Below, piece after piece: positions 1 through 12,079 of a stretch of DNA of 64,000 bases. A program made the translations under genes and the position numbers. The stretch's first letter is position 1. Each line of letters starts with the position of its first letter. The DNA comes from Alligator mississippiensis (taxonomy: Eukaryota; Chordata; Crocodylia; Alligatoridae), in contig NC_081826.1 in assembly GCF_030867095.1 (NCBI RefSeq), forward strand, positions 253,374,251 to 253,438,250, in the 5' to 3' direction. Below the pieces are notes generated by a model. That model saw only the letters and a program-made list of their open reading frames with translations, made no database searches and was not told where the DNA came from.

Positions 1-3000
1 CCAAGGGCTTTATTTTTCTTATGGCAGATGGGAGCAATTGAAGGTGTAGCCAGTTAGTGGGAAACAACGTTAAACAATAGCAGGCATCTAAACAGAATGG
101 CAATAGCAAGTTGGGTGTTGCTTACAAACACGCAGTGTATGCTGGGGTTCTGGAGGTTCCAAAACGTATCAGCCTTGTATAAAGAAACAACACAGCCCCC
201 CTGCTCAGGGTATTCTGAACTATCTAACCCAGATGTGTCAAACTCATCCCACCCCACCAGGCAAGATCAGAACTGTGGGGCTTGTCATGAGCTGGATCTG
301 AATGTGGTGGCAGCAGCAGGGTGAGCAGCAGCAGCTGTGGGAGTTAACACAGCCATTCCTCACCTTCACCACCAACATACATTGTCAAGAGGAGCTCCAT
401 GCCCCAGATTTTGGCAGTAAGCCTTGTACTACTTAACCCATTCCTGAATTCTAGGCCCCTCTACAAGCCCTGCAGGCCATACAACATGGCTCTGCAGACC
501 AGATCTGGCCTGCAAGCAGTAAGTCTGACTTCCTCAATCAAATCTATTAACTAGACAGTGATGCCCTGGCATCCTTAGGTTCCCTCAGTGAGATAACTAT
601 ATTGCAGATAGAGTTGTACTAGGTATTGCAAAAGCAGGTAAATGCTGACCAGCCCAAAGCAGTCAAGGTCACCTCAGCTCCTCAAGGGAGTAAAAGTCAT
701 GGCTCGGTGTCCAGTAGGTCCAGCAGCTTTTATGTACTTGAAGTGTGAATCAAATTAGAGCTGTCTGTACTTCTACAGATCTCTCCTTCTGTTCTATCCC
801 CTCCTTTCAGAGAGGAGAGCAGATGTGGTATAATGAGAACAATGGGCTATGAACAGCTCTCTATATTTCTGCCACAGACTCCTCTGATGTTCCTTTCCTT
901 CCACTAGTTTGGTCTTGCTCAGCTGTCCATCAATCTTCTTACTCACCTTGCCTTGACTGCAAAAACAGGGAGGAGCAGAAGGATGAAAAAATAAATATTT
1001 CCCGTGTCATTGAATACTTTGTACTGGAACATAGCATTTCCCTCCTTATTTAAGCAATGGCTGTCCTTAGGGCCTCTTATATAGGATGAGCCATAATAAC
1101 AACTGCTTTTAATTTAGAGCTAAATACTTCTGAGCTTAACTGAAATGACACGATCGAGATGGGAAGGAATGTTTTGATTCATTCCAAGCCTCAAGTCGTG
1201 TGAAATTTCTTGCAGGACAAGCAGTTGACAACACACACATACAACGAGACACAGGGTAGACGTTATGTCATCTCAGGGAAGAGACATTGGGCAGAACAAC
1301 CATCTTGTAGAGGGAACATTGATTGAGCAATTTCTATATCTTTAAATTAACCCTTTCATTTATGTCAAAAAGACTTGGAAGGTTTAACCATCTCAGTGAC
1401 CCGTATACCAGAAAATGAGTTCCTATTGCAAACAATGAATGAAAAGTTTCTAGAGAGTGCACAAGGAATACCAGCCAGCCTTCTACATTTCAAAATATGT
1501 CCCACACCCAGACATTTCCCTGTTGCACTCCTTGGGAACAAAATGCTGAGATCCTTCCCTAGCATTTGCTCATTCCTTACTCAAAGGGATTTTGAACAAA
1601 TCAGTCCTGAGCCTGGACCACAGGATATAGCTTATTGTCTATAAAGTGAATACGGTGAAACTACAAAAGAAGTATAAACTCCCCAAATTTCCCAATTCCA
1701 CTTTACAGAGAACAACAAACTCATCAGTTCTCAGCTATTAATGATAGAAAGCCTGAGTTTGCAAGGACTCTGAACTAGTGAACCCCAGCATTCTCAGGGC
1801 ACTGTAGGATGAGTCTGGACCACCCAAACTGAGCAGGAAAACCAAAGCCTGGAACTAGCTGGACTTTTTTAATGACAATAATTCCCTCAATGGTACAGGG
1901 TTGCATTGCTGATGAAGCACTTTAAAAATAATGTTTCTATATTTTGGTTAAGATTTCATCCCAGGCCCATTTCAAACATGACAATTGACTCTCCCCCACC
2001 CCATGTCTCCTAATTCAGTGAATCTTTCTGCTTGAGTCATACCACCCATTGGCTTTGAGATGAGACGAACTCTTTCAGGAACTGTGCCTTAGGGCTGTAT
2101 GCTAGCCTCACAGCATGCATCATGCTGAAACTTGGAAGATTTTGCTATGCTTTTTTTTCACTGTAGGACAACAAGGCTCATCGCTTAATTACCACCTACT
2201 GGAACAATTCTTTTATAATTGTGTTTTTACAGCAGAACTGCTATTATGATACAACCTGCAGTATCAATCAAAAGAACTATAAAAAATAAGCATTAAATTC
2301 CCATCTGAGACAGGAGGTGACTTCACCAGCACCACACTGAGATTTCAGTCCACCACATTAAGTATGAAAATGGAGACCTTGGTCTTTGGCTCTCCTGCTG
2401 TGATTTGGCCGTGTCAGATTCAGGCAGTACAATAAAATATGGAACTGAAGAGTCAAGTTTCATACATAAGTGTACTATGAGTTATGGCTCTGCATTTAAT
2501 CAAACTGTTCTATTTTGGTATAAAGATACAGGTATAGGTGCATTTTTTTAAATGAGCATGTGTCCTCATGATTCTGTGAAAGGGTAAGATTAGCTGGCTA
2601 GACATATGGGCACAGATAAATTATATAGCTAGAAAAAGTCATTTAAAAGCGATGTACTGAATCAGGATTCACATAGACATGCACAGATTGTATTGCTTGA
2701 TAAATGGTATGAGATCATTTTAAAAAGTTTTGTCTCTTAAATGAGACAGTCTTTTTAGGAGACTTCCTCGGAGACCCTCACCGTTGGTGATCATTAAAAA
2801 TTCTATGACAATCTGTGTGTGATCCCCAGCATTGTAGGGTGGGTGGTCGGTCCACATACTAACCAAAGTCCAGCTATCAGCACAACCAATTAAATTCTCC
2901 CTACGTAAAATCCCTACTGCAATTTCAAATGGAGACTTTGGGCTTGATTCTCTTCTCCCATCAATTTGAGAGATGGCCCATTATTCTCTACTTGGCTAAA

Positions 3001-4550
3001 GAAGCCAGGATTTAGTTTCGGTTTTGTATACTCAAACCTCAAACCAAGGAAAGTCCAAATCTAGATTCTGTCTTCTGTGAATTGCTGAAGTTTGAGGGGG
3101 GTCCAGGTAAAAGGTTTCATCTCTTTCCTCTCTTTCTCGGGAAAAATGAGGGTGGTTTAGGTTTGAAAACATCATCACTGAAGGTTTTGAAATAATTTGG
3201 GCCCAAGGTCCTTATACTAATCACCAGACCTTGGGGCATTTGGTACATGTGAGGGACAACATGAATTTGCAAGCCCTAAGATAGCTCATAGTGTGATTAA
3301 AGGCTGCAGGAGTAAGCCCCAAGAGATGGAATTAGAAGTGGCTCAGCCTCAGGAAAGTGTTTCTTTAATTCAAAGTGTAACTATGTCCATCAGAAATTAC
3401 TCAACTGCGTCAGACCTCTCATATTTGTGAACTAAAGATGGAAATCTTGCTAAAAGTCAATTTCTGTGTCCAGTAAATCCAGAATTCCAACAGTAACAAC
3501 CTCCCTCAGCTTCTGGTCATACCCTGAACTTGGAAGTGTAGAGATGCACAAAAATGAAAAATTTTAGGTCAAATTTTCAAACCTTTTGAAAAGTAATGTT
3601 AAAATTTGGAGTGAAATTTCAGCAGAGTAGGAGAAGTACTTATTTTGTTGGAGCATCCTCGTACCACTTTGCCTGTTATTAAAGTGAAAGAAAACCATTC
3701 TCTTTAAAGTAAAAACTTATTCCACCATGCCTGTCCTTTGCTGCTGCTTCTTTCTCCCTGAACATAAGGCCTGATGTCCTAACTGATACCGGCAGAGGTG
3801 GTTCCCTGTCACTGAAACCAGGGATCAAAGATCACTATAATGATTGCTGTCGCACTTTAAGAGCTCTTTTCCGATGTCTATCTTTTTCACACAAAGCACT
3901 TATGTTGTTGACACCAATCTGTTTAATAAGCAAACTGTAACCAATGCCTCTGAATGCAGCCAGGTGATATGAATGTCAGCTTGCTAGGCACAAAGACAAA
4001 TCTCAAAATAAACAGTAACCTGAGGCTGCCAACCCACTGTTTGGGCTACTGTGCTTGTTTGATCAATTGTCTTCCTGCTTTCAGGGAGTTTTACTTACAG
4101 ACAGAATCATTCTAGTATCTAGATTTCCAATTGGCAGTTTAGCATCTGTATTTTGATACTGAAGAGCCAACTGCATCTTTAAAGAAAGAGAATCTTCCAA
4201 GAATTCCTGGTTGTGTTTATACCCAAAATTGTCTGCTCAAAATGTCAACTGGTTTCTAGTTTCCAAGTCCTTTCAAAACAAAGTTATTTTATATGTGCAA
4301 TGATAAAAGCTGTGGTGACACAATACAGCTGGTGATCATATACATATTTGGGCTATCTTTATAGGAAATATATTGGGAATTTAAGAACATGGTGCCAAAT
4401 TCAGCTGTGATATAAGCTCAGAAATAAAGTAAACGGTACTATAGCTTGTGTGTTTGGCTTAATTGGATCAGAAAATGGGTGTAACTGGTAAATGGTGGAT
4501 TTAAACCAATTTAATGCATTTATTAGCTATGTATAGACTAGTGAATTAAA
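1..4550. other. Non-coding, mostly unique AT-rich sequence
   Basis: No gene, RNA gene or bounded mobile element can be supported here. Open frames are under 90 codons, lack recognisable motifs and are not flanked by convincing splice sites. There is a short CAG-rich run at about 308-340. Old repeats too decayed to see by eye may be present. This is consistent with intron or intergenic DNA. Confidence 0.6.
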
Positions 4551-4561
4551 GTTCCACTGGC

Positions 4562-4755
4562 TGTGTAACCTAATGATTAGGACACTTGGTGGAAATGTGA
4601 GTTTGAGTTCCTATTCATACAAAAATGTAATGGTTTATAGAAAGTGGAGCAGCTCCAACAGGAAAGATCAAGAGAACTATATTTCAGAATATCAATGCTA
4701 GCTGATAGGAGACCTGGGTTCAAAGACAGAGCAGACACTTGAACCCAGGTGTCCT
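4562..4755. repeat. Degenerate tRNA-derived SINE-like piece with a short inverted repeat
   Basis: The stretch at 4565-4615 resembles the head of a tRNA-derived SINE: an A-box-like part followed about 35 bases later by a B-box-like GAGTTTGAGTTCC. Downstream, ACCTGGGTTCAA at 4712-4723 is repeated in inverted form at 4739-4750, separated by 15 bases, which could be two opposed B-box remnants or a chance hairpin. No cloverleaf can be drawn, so it is not a tRNA gene. Family assignment is uncertain. Confidence 0.3.
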
Positions 4756-4759
4756 TCAT

Positions 4760-7700
4760 TGGATTTGTAAGGCAGGGCTTGGGGTTGGAAGACAGTATGT
4801 GAAGGTAAAATGAGAGAAAACTGCAAAAAGGCAGATTCCTAATTCTATCTTACACATCTTCTGCTAAACAATTCTGTCTGTACTACTTATATCCCTTTTC
4901 TGGCCAATGTATGTTGGATGAGCCAAATTCTGCACTGATGTGACCTATCATTTCTTCTAAAATTACATGGACATGCACAGGACATAAACCAAACAAAAAT
5001 TTGGCCTACTGCATAATTTAGTGTCACTTATGTTACCACTGGACTTTTCAGAAAAATCCAAAAGGAGCTGTACCTGCTCAGTTAGGCCAGAGATAGGATT
5101 TCAAGAAAATGTAATGATCATATTGGTTCAGTCCAAGAACTGAAGGAAGAGTATAGAAAACTGTACACACATTAATTTGAACTCAGAAGTAAATGTTGAT
5201 TTGACCATGATCATGACCCTTTCAGGTTCATCTACCTTTGAGTACTCATGTGTAACACGTGTGAATATCTGTATTGTTTTGATTATACATCAACCCCTTT
5301 TTTCCCTGCAAATGAACTGTAAAAAATTTACTTGACTTATATTTAGGGTCATCCTATAAATCAGGGCTCTTTGACTTTTGTACTGTCATTATTTTCTGTA
5401 CCGTCAATAAAAATACCAAATCAGAAATATTTTCTATGCAGTTTTTATTTTAGGATTTTAGTGCATTTAACCCTTTGGAGTTTTCCTTTGTTATTTGATT
5501 CTCCTCTGGGATTTTGCAAATGCAAGAGCAGTTTGAAGACTTTGTATTTATTAACTTTTATTTGAGGGGAAAAAAGCTGTTTTTCTTAAAATTGAACTGA
5601 AAATGTGGTCAGACTATCTAGTGTTGATCTGTGTTCTGAAAATATAATGCTTGCAAAAATGAATATTTAACCCTGAATCCACATACTTATAAAACTGTTC
5701 ATTTCAAATTATATCTCAGCTACAATATTAAAAGTAGGAAATTTTTATCTGTGCTAGTAACTGGCATATACATTTTCCAGTTTTGAGGTGAAACCAGTAC
5801 TACAAGATGAATGTAACTAGTTTGTTTTCTTAATATTTCTATTACAATAGTGCCCAGGAGCTCAATTGGGATCAGGGTCCAATTTCACATGCACTGTTCA
5901 TACATACATATATAAAAGAAAATCCCTGCTTCAAAGTGCTTACAGTCTCAATAAATCACAGTGTGAGTTTCTAAGTTTGTATATCAAATACTCAGTTTTG
6001 TTCAAATACGGAAATGAGTTTTTGAAGTAAAGTGTGAATAATTTCAAATATCAATTATATTTAATATAACTTGCAATTAGTGTGTGCACAGAAATGGAGG
6101 TGAAGCACAATGAGGAAATTATTTTGACAAATTATTAATTCTGCTTTCTTCTGTATAGTACAGGGTAGCTGCCAGCGTGGAGGCAGCACTGAATACTGAT
6201 TTCTAACTAGCACAAATTATTCTAAAGGCACTCTTGCAAAAGGTTGTATGCTACCGAACTTAATGTATTTTGTAGTTCTCACTAGGCTGACTTAATTTTA
6301 ATTCCAGTGAACTTCAAATGGTGATTTATGATACCATCGGACTTGGGAAACCAATTGTATCAAACTGAATTATCTGAAAGCAAAGTGCTGTAAATTCCAA
6401 GTGAACATTTGCAATTTTTTTCTTTTCACTAGCCAGAGAAACTCATTATTTCCTTGGCAAGAAATTATTTTATAATAGTCTGCTAAATGTAATTGGTAAT
6501 GTAGCCACTTCCAACTTAAACAATGATCTTTGCAATGTCTAACTGATGAAGCATTCATATCTTCAATTAAATTGATTCCCACCTCATGTGAAAACGATTT
6601 GGACTTTTCAGAATAGTTACAGCACTGTATTAGCAGAAACTGATCATTCATTGCTCTAATTCAAGATAACAGTTTCTTTCCGATGTGTCCTCTTCTGAAC
6701 CCATTTCTCAACCATAGCTAAGTTTCATAAAGCCTGTATTTACTCCTGAAAGTAATTTCTTTTTGAGACACTGTCATGCATTCAGGATCAGGAAACTAGT
6801 CATGATCATGTGTTTTACACATGCTCATAATGATATGCCCCAAGAGCATCAGCCAGTACCATCTGTGGTGCCTGAAGCAGTGTCTGAGAGCCTGTGACAA
6901 CTCAATTGCAGGCCAGAGGTTTTGAAAAACATTGGATAATTACAATTCCCTTTTAGGCAAGAAGACTCCTATGTGGTGTGTTAGGGAGGCCACATCTGTT
7001 AAACCCATTACAAAAGTCTCCGCTGATCATCAATATTACAATAAAAATAGTCATCAATCTGGATGAAATCGCAATTTTTCTTTAGTTCCAGCCCACTGAT
7101 CTGATAAGGTTGTGAGTAATAAATTGAAGATATGTCAGTCTTTAGTTAGTTCTCCTTTGTCTGCCTTTTCTTTTCTTTTTTGGAGAGTGGGGAAAGCCAT
7201 TCAGGGTCATATTGTTGAACTAATACTTTGAAATAAGATAAGGAAGCAGTAGGGTGGACCACTATTGTTTTTGCGTTTTTAATTGGCTGATCAGAACAAT
7301 TTTGAGTTCTGGAAATCTCGATCAGGTAAGCACTGTGAACTTTATGTCTTGTCTGGTTTCTGCTTATATATTCAACACAAAATGAATTGTCTTGCTAATG
7401 TCTTTGTTCAGTATTTTTAGGAGTGGAGTGGCAATCAAAAGAATGTATGGTTTCGCATCTGATTAGAGTTGAAAAAAATCAAAGAGAATTTTGCTTTTGC
7501 TCAATCTCAGAGTTTGCTTTTAATTATGCAAAAGCAAAAATAGAGTTATTCTAATCAGTCTCATCTTATCCTAACCTCAAACATCTTGGTGATTCCATCT
7601 CTCACCTAATTTTATTGCTAGATTTTAATGAAACAACCCCTTAACCATCCTATTTTTGTGCTTCTTGTCTTGCATTGCTTTATGATAAAGTTAGCAGTGC

Positions 7701-8335
7701 AGAGACAACAGCAGTTACTTGCAAGTGTACAAGTTCAAAGGGCAAAAAAATTGCTGTTTGGACAAATCTAGATTTCTTCCCATCTGGTTTAGCCAAGCTT
7801 ACACTTTAAGTTGAAACTAGCAGAAATAATATGGGAGAGAACACACTTAAGTTTCTATAGGTAGGAATAAAATCTGACTCCCTGTGTCCTTTAAGAAGAT
7901 GCATCTTGAAACAGTCAGAAATAGAAAATATAAGAGGGAACAATCACACATGGGATTGCGGGTAGCCCAATGTTAGAAAATGCAGAAGAAAGCTATCACA
8001 TGCCATATCAGATATCTAAAAGTATCATTGGCACTGTGTTCCAAGTTTTGTTTTCTTCATACACTGTAACGACAGACATAACAACAGATAAATATCAAGA
8101 CATATTTGTTACTATTGCATTATTGGCAGACAAAAATAGATCACTTTACATAGGAACTCTGAACTCCTGCCAACCATTAACACAAGGATGGCTCAGTTTG
8201 CCGAATAAGAAAATATATACCTTATAAAATAGGAATAATCTGAAGGAGTTTGAGCAGATATGGCTCCATTGCTATATTTTCTCAAAAAGTAATTCTAATG
8301 ATGACATTTATGAGAGAAACAGCTAATGTTAAATA
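4760..8335. other. Non-coding AT-rich sequence, no bounded feature
   Basis: About 3.6 kb of AT-rich DNA. Frames at 5371-5565, 6370-6651 and 7970-8227 are short, low in complexity or without family motifs, and I do not regard them as genes. No terminal inverted repeats, poly-A-tailed insertions or tandem arrays were seen. Confidence 0.55.
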
Positions 8336-8339
8336 ATAT

Positions 8340-8560
8340 TTAGAATCTATATTACATAGCTCTTTCCAACTCCAAAGAACTATAAACTTATTCTGATTAT
8401 TAGTTGATCACCACAATGCCCTGTGAACAAAATGCATATCTTTATTTCCATTTAGAGATGATGAAGCAAGAAAACAGAGGTTGGATGACTTATCCAAGGC
8501 CACCCAACAATTTAATGGTGAACAAACTGGTGGCCAAAGTCCAGAATAACTGATGGAGTT
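8340..8560 (-). repeat. MIR-type SINE remnant (antisense)
   Basis: The order of blocks matches an antisense MIR: a stretch like the '-TCCTCACAACAACCCT-' part at 8395-8425, then TTTCCATTTAGAGATGATGA (the usual 'cattttacagatgagga' block) near 8447, then GAGGTTGGATGACTTATCC and AAGGCCACCCAACAA at about 8478-8510. These blocks are diagnostic of the MIR/CORE-SINE group, which is shared by amniotes. The copy is strongly diverged, as expected for an ancient insertion. Recognition is by eye. Confidence 0.6.
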
Positions 8561-8949
8561 ACAGGAGACAATGTCAGGATGCCAACTGTGGTCAGCTCTA
8601 CTTCTCACTTGCAAAATACTTGGATTCTGCAGTTGCCTTTTTCTCTATTATCTAATTGAGACAGGATCTCAAATAAGAACTAGCTATCTTTGCTCAAGAG
8701 AGGCAAAACTAAGGCTAGTTTTGGGGAAAAGGAACAATTCTGGAAATACTCGAAGGAGGGCATGTGAATGTTCTCTTAGCTTGGGGACCAGAGATGTTCG
8801 TCTTTCATCCCACGGCTTCAGATCTTGAGGTTTCATGGGAAGCTTTACCTTATCTCAGTACTAGGTGTCAGCAATGACCTTCATGGATATGAGCAACCCA
8901 GGCAAGAGATTAGTCCACTGCATTATATTGACTTTTTGTTTAATGATCT

Positions 8950-9265
8950 TGAAATGCTGTAGTTAAGGCATTGGACTGGGATTCAGACTGTGTGTGTTCT
9001 GTTCCTGGCTCTGTCACAGACTGGAATTAGTTATTTGGATAATGTCTACATTGCCATTAGGGGTGATTGCAGTAGGGGTACACAGGGGAGGTATGATTGC
9101 AACAGGGGTACACATACTGCAGCTAGCTCGGGTAATAGTGGAGTGGCATAACCATCAGTCTGTTTCATAAAGGTGTTGCAAGTACAAGGACATTAAGGAT
9201 TGTGAGGCTCTCAGGTACTGTGGAAAGGGAGACCTAGGGAGGTAGATAAATATCTCCTTATGTAA
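8950..9265 (+). repeat. tRNA-derived SINE remnant, probably split by a MITE-like insertion
   Basis: At 8955-9030 an A-box-like GTAGTTAAGGCATTGG is followed by a B-box-like TGTTCTGTTCCTGGCTCTG and TCACAGACT, the typical head of a MIR-type SINE. A tail-like part, GATTGTGAGGCTCTCAGGTA at about 9198-9217, follows after roughly 150 bases. The sequence between, starting near GGATAATGTCTACATTGCC (9037), resembles the ends of Harbinger-like MITEs elsewhere in this window and contains two direct copies of an AGGGGTACACA motif. The split is an inference. Confidence 0.45.
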
Positions 9266-9269
9266 TTCT

Positions 9270-9618
9270 TTCATAACAATAAAGGAAAATATTTTTTTAA
9301 AAATGCTTGACTAAGACATATGCATCTGGATACACAGTAGTTAAATAACTGGGGCCTGATCTATCCCCATATAATAAGGGAAATAAAGGAAACCTTTAAT
9401 CTGCAGAATGGAACAGTTCCATAAGAATTATCTGGTGAATAATACATATTATAAATGTGGAGGTTGGGGTTATTTTTTTTTTTAATATAGTACTGTTTTT
9501 AAATAAGGAAATGAAGGACAGATTTTGATTGCTCTTTTAAATATGGATGTGGCTGAAGCCTGGAAGAATAAATCTGTAGTGACTGATGGACCTTGTCTTC
9601 TGCTATAACTACTGACTA
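9270..9618. other. Non-coding AT-rich sequence
   Basis: Nothing beyond a poly-T run at about 9472-9483 and general AT richness. No gene or bounded repeat seen. Confidence 0.5.
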
Positions 9619-9619
9619 G

Positions 9620-10335
9620 TAGGGCTATGCGAAATTTCACCAGTTGTTTTGATTCAACACTGTTTCGACTAATTTCAAGCTCAAAACAGTGAGATCAAAT
9701 CAGAATGAAGGGCTTTGAAATGGCCTCGAAAAGAACCGAGGCTAGTCAAAATGTTTTGAAATGTTCTGAGTTTCGAAGCCAGCAGAGAGAGATGGAGGAG
9801 AACCAGGGCTGCGCTCCCAGCACAGCAGGGAGCACAGCCCTGGCTTTCCCCATTTCCCACTGCTGGAAGTGGATAACAGTGCAGGGGAAGCACCCCAGCA
9901 CTGCGATCCGGTGAGGGGGTGGAGAGTCAGCCCAGATGGGCTGACTCCCTGCCAGGCTGCAATGAGGTGTGGGGCAGAAAGGCATCCCAGCTGGGTTCAC
10001 TTCCCTGCCCCTGCTGTGATCAGGTGCGGGGGGGGGGGGAGAAGAGTCATCCTAGCCGGGCTCACTTCCAACCCCCACTGCGCTGTGATCAGGTGCAGGG
10101 CAGAGAGTCAGCCCAACTGGCCTCCCGATCTCAGCCGGGGGGGTGGGTGGGGTGAAGGGGGTGAGTGAACCCAGCTGGGATGACTCTCCCCCACTGCACC
10201 CGATCGCAGTGCGGGGGGTGGGGGAAGTGAGCCCAGCTGGGATGATTCTCCCCCCCCCGCACCCGATTGCAGCTGGGGCAGGGAAGTGAGCCCAGCTGGG
10301 ATGACTCTCCCCCCCCTACCCGATTGCAGCGCAAT
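9620..10335 (+). mobile_element. hAT-like non-autonomous element, right end apparently missing
   Basis: The left end begins TAGGGCTATGCGAAATTTC, closely matching the inverted right end of the well-bounded hAT at 53620-54658 (TAGGGCTGTGCAAAGC). The first 170 bases are rich in small palindromes of TTTCGA/TCGAAA type, as in that family. The rest is very GC-rich and holds inverted and tandem copies of a roughly 60-base module. No matching right terminus or 8-bp duplication was found before 10400, so the copy looks truncated or rearranged. It encodes nothing recognisable. Confidence 0.5.
10150..10335. repeat. GC-rich tandem array, about 60-bp unit, three copies
   Basis: Three consecutive copies of a module containing AGTGARCCCAGCTGGGATGA, then a CTCTCCCCC run, then GCACCCGATTGCA. 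Inverted relatives of the same module occur at 9900-10130 (GGTGNGGG, then GAGAGTCAGCCCA). The arms could fold on each other. The array belongs to the hAT-like element and is probably a site of slippage. The open frames across it are by-products of the repeats. Confidence 0.6.
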
Positions 10336-10740
10336 CTTTCTGTCTGGTGCTGCTTATACTAGTTTCTAAACAAGGTCACTGAGACAAATAATAACAGAGT
10401 TGTGTGATGATAATGTTGTAGTGAAGGGTCAGCTGGCATGCTCATTGTCAAAACGTTTCTTTCAAGGGACAGAACTTAATTTTCATTATGACTTAAATGT
10501 CACAATCACATAGTTAACCTAGATTACAATTAGCTGTGTCTTAAAAATGTGTTAATCTTCCTGTCGCAGGGCACCTCGGTGCCCCTGCTCCTAGAGTGGA
10601 GAAACTGCCATGGAGCAAGTGAGCGCGCCCTGGCCTGACATGATGAGCCCAGCTGAGGCTGGCTCAGGTAATGAGCGCAGCTGCGGGTTGCCGGAGCAAC
10701 TAAGCGGAGCCAGCTGCCTGTAGGGGGCAGGGCCTGGCCC

Positions 10741-10748
10741 TTATAAAG
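10741..10748 (+). promoter_or_regulatory. TATA box of the solo LTR
   Basis: TTATAAAG lies about 180 bases inside the left end of the LTR, in a GC-rich setting, as expected for a U3 promoter. The roughly 1.3 kb downstream would then be R and U5. Function is not shown. Confidence 0.5.
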
Positions 10749-10999
10749 CTCAGGGCTGAGGCCAGGCTGGCGGTTCTCTGCCAGCAGCCGGAGAGGCAGG
10801 AGCTCCCTCGGCCGAGATATGGGAAGGAGCCTAAGTCGCAAGTACAGCTCATGATAGCCCTGGAGGCTTGAGCTATGATGATGAGTTATGGCCATGCGGC
10901 TTGCATTTGTGTTACAGCCTAGGGGCTTGTGGTTTTGCATTGTGTTATTACACCTGGAGGCTTGGGCGAGGCTGTAGGGGTTGGAGGAGGCCTCAATTA

Positions 11000-11264
11000 C
11001 TCGCATGCCAGTGCGTAAGCAACTGGCGGCGAGGAGCGCGACCAGTGGGTCGCAGGTGCAACCCGTAGGTTGCGGACGGGGACTGAGACCCCGGATTGCG
11101 TGTGGGGGAACATAGCCCCCTGTATAGCGCCAGGGAAGGCACAGCTCGCATGCCACTGCGCGAGCAGCTGGCGGTGAGGAGCGCGGCCAGTGGGCCGCGG
11201 GCGCAGCCTGTAGGTTGCAGATGGGGACCTAGACCCCGGATTGCGTGTGGGGGAGCATAGCCCC
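11000..11264 (+). repeat. Tandem duplication inside the LTR, period 145 bp
   Basis: A block starting CTCGCATGCCA occurs at 11000 and again at 11145. Each copy runs for about 120 bases through CAGTGGGYCGC, GTAGGTTGC, ACCCCGGATTGCGTGTGGGG and CATAGCCCC. The copies are clearly paralogous with scattered substitutions. Their antisense frames give Pro/Arg/Ser-rich peptides that have no independent support as genes. Confidence 0.8.
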
Positions 11265-11290
11265 GGCCCCAGGAAAGGGGCGGTCTTACT

Positions 11291-11500
11291 GAGTAGCCCA
11301 GTGTGGGCACGGCGAGCCCCGGAGAGGGGGAACGCCCTTGTGTATTATTGAGTAGCCCAGTGTGGGCGCGGTGAGCCCCCAGAGAGGGGGAACGCCCTTG
11401 TGTATTATTGAGTAGCCCAGTGTGGGCGCGGCGAGCCCCCAGAGAGGGGGAACGCCCTTGTGCATTATTGAGTAGCCTAGTGTGGGCGCACGGGCATAGC
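11291..11500 (+). repeat. 60-bp minisatellite inside the LTR, about 3.5 copies
   Basis: The unit begins GAGTAGCCCAGTGTGGGC and continues through GGCGAGCCCC, AGAGAGGGGG and AACGCCCTTGTGTATTATT. Copies start at 11291, 11350, 11410 and 11470, so the spacing is 59, 60 and 60 bp. Adjacent copies differ at only a few bases. The last copy is partial. The array lies well inside the LTR and was probably carried or expanded within the element. Confidence 0.85.
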
Positions 11501-12079
11501 GAGCCCAGCCGCAGGCTAGTGCGGTAATACCCCTCAGACCAAGGCAGGGCGCTGCGGTTGCTCCTGAGAAGACGGGGAGTAGCAGCGCAGTGAGCCAGAG
11601 TCAGGGAGGGTATCCGTGCGGTTGGCCCATAGGACCGGAGGCCCGCTAGAGAGTCCTGGAGCGGAACCACACCGGCAGGGGAGGCCCAGAGTGGGCTAGA
11701 CGGGAGTCCCAGCAAGAGGCTGGGCACGAGAGAGGGAGCCCAGAGTGGGCCACATTAGAGAGGAGGCCCGGGAAGCGGGCGTATAGACCGGACAACGTCC
11801 ATTACACCTGCGAGGCTTGGGGCGTGGTATTAGGGGCTGGTAGGAGCCACGCATAGCCCATAAGGCTGGGGCGCTTGAGTAGCGCCCATTATACGGGGAG
11901 ACCCACGAGGGGTCCAGGAGCTGACAGGCCCGAGGAAACACAAGGCAGCCTCCCTATTACATATATTCCATCAAGACGTGGCGGGCGAGAATGGAGGGTG
12001 CCCTCGGGCCGGAGTAGCGCGGTGAGAGGGCCTCAAGGAGATCACGGCCCTCCGCGAGGACCCCGCCATGACACTTCCT

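Larger units (their letters stand above)
10562..12073 (+). mobile_element. Solo LTR of an LTR retroelement, 1,512 bp
   Basis: The element starts TGTCGCAGGGC and ends GCCATGACA, giving TG...CA termini with imperfect inverted ends. It is flanked by a perfect 5-bp target duplication CTTCC (10557-10561 and 12074-12078). No internal retroelement genes and no second LTR are present, so it is a solo LTR. A TATA box (TTATAAAG at 10741-10748) suggests + orientation. It is CpG-rich and contains two tandem arrays. The family (Gypsy or endogenous retrovirus) cannot be told from a solo LTR; the 5-bp duplication fits several. The exact duplication and retained CpG suggest it is not very old. Confidence 0.75.

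Noticed and set aside
8955-9020. Possible tRNA gene (A-box and B-box-like motifs)
   Set aside because: No cloverleaf can be drawn, and the following sequence matches a MIR-type SINE. The same holds for 4565, 16233 and 41717.
11291-11500. Regular repeats resembling a CRISPR array
   Set aside because: The repeats are head-to-tail with no unique spacers, lie inside an LTR, and the DNA is vertebrate.
10530-11727. Long antisense frames (208 and 244 codons), Pro/Arg/Ser/Leu-rich
   Set aside because: They lie within the solo LTR and run through its tandem arrays. The peptide repeats simply mirror the DNA repeats, and no domain is recognisable.
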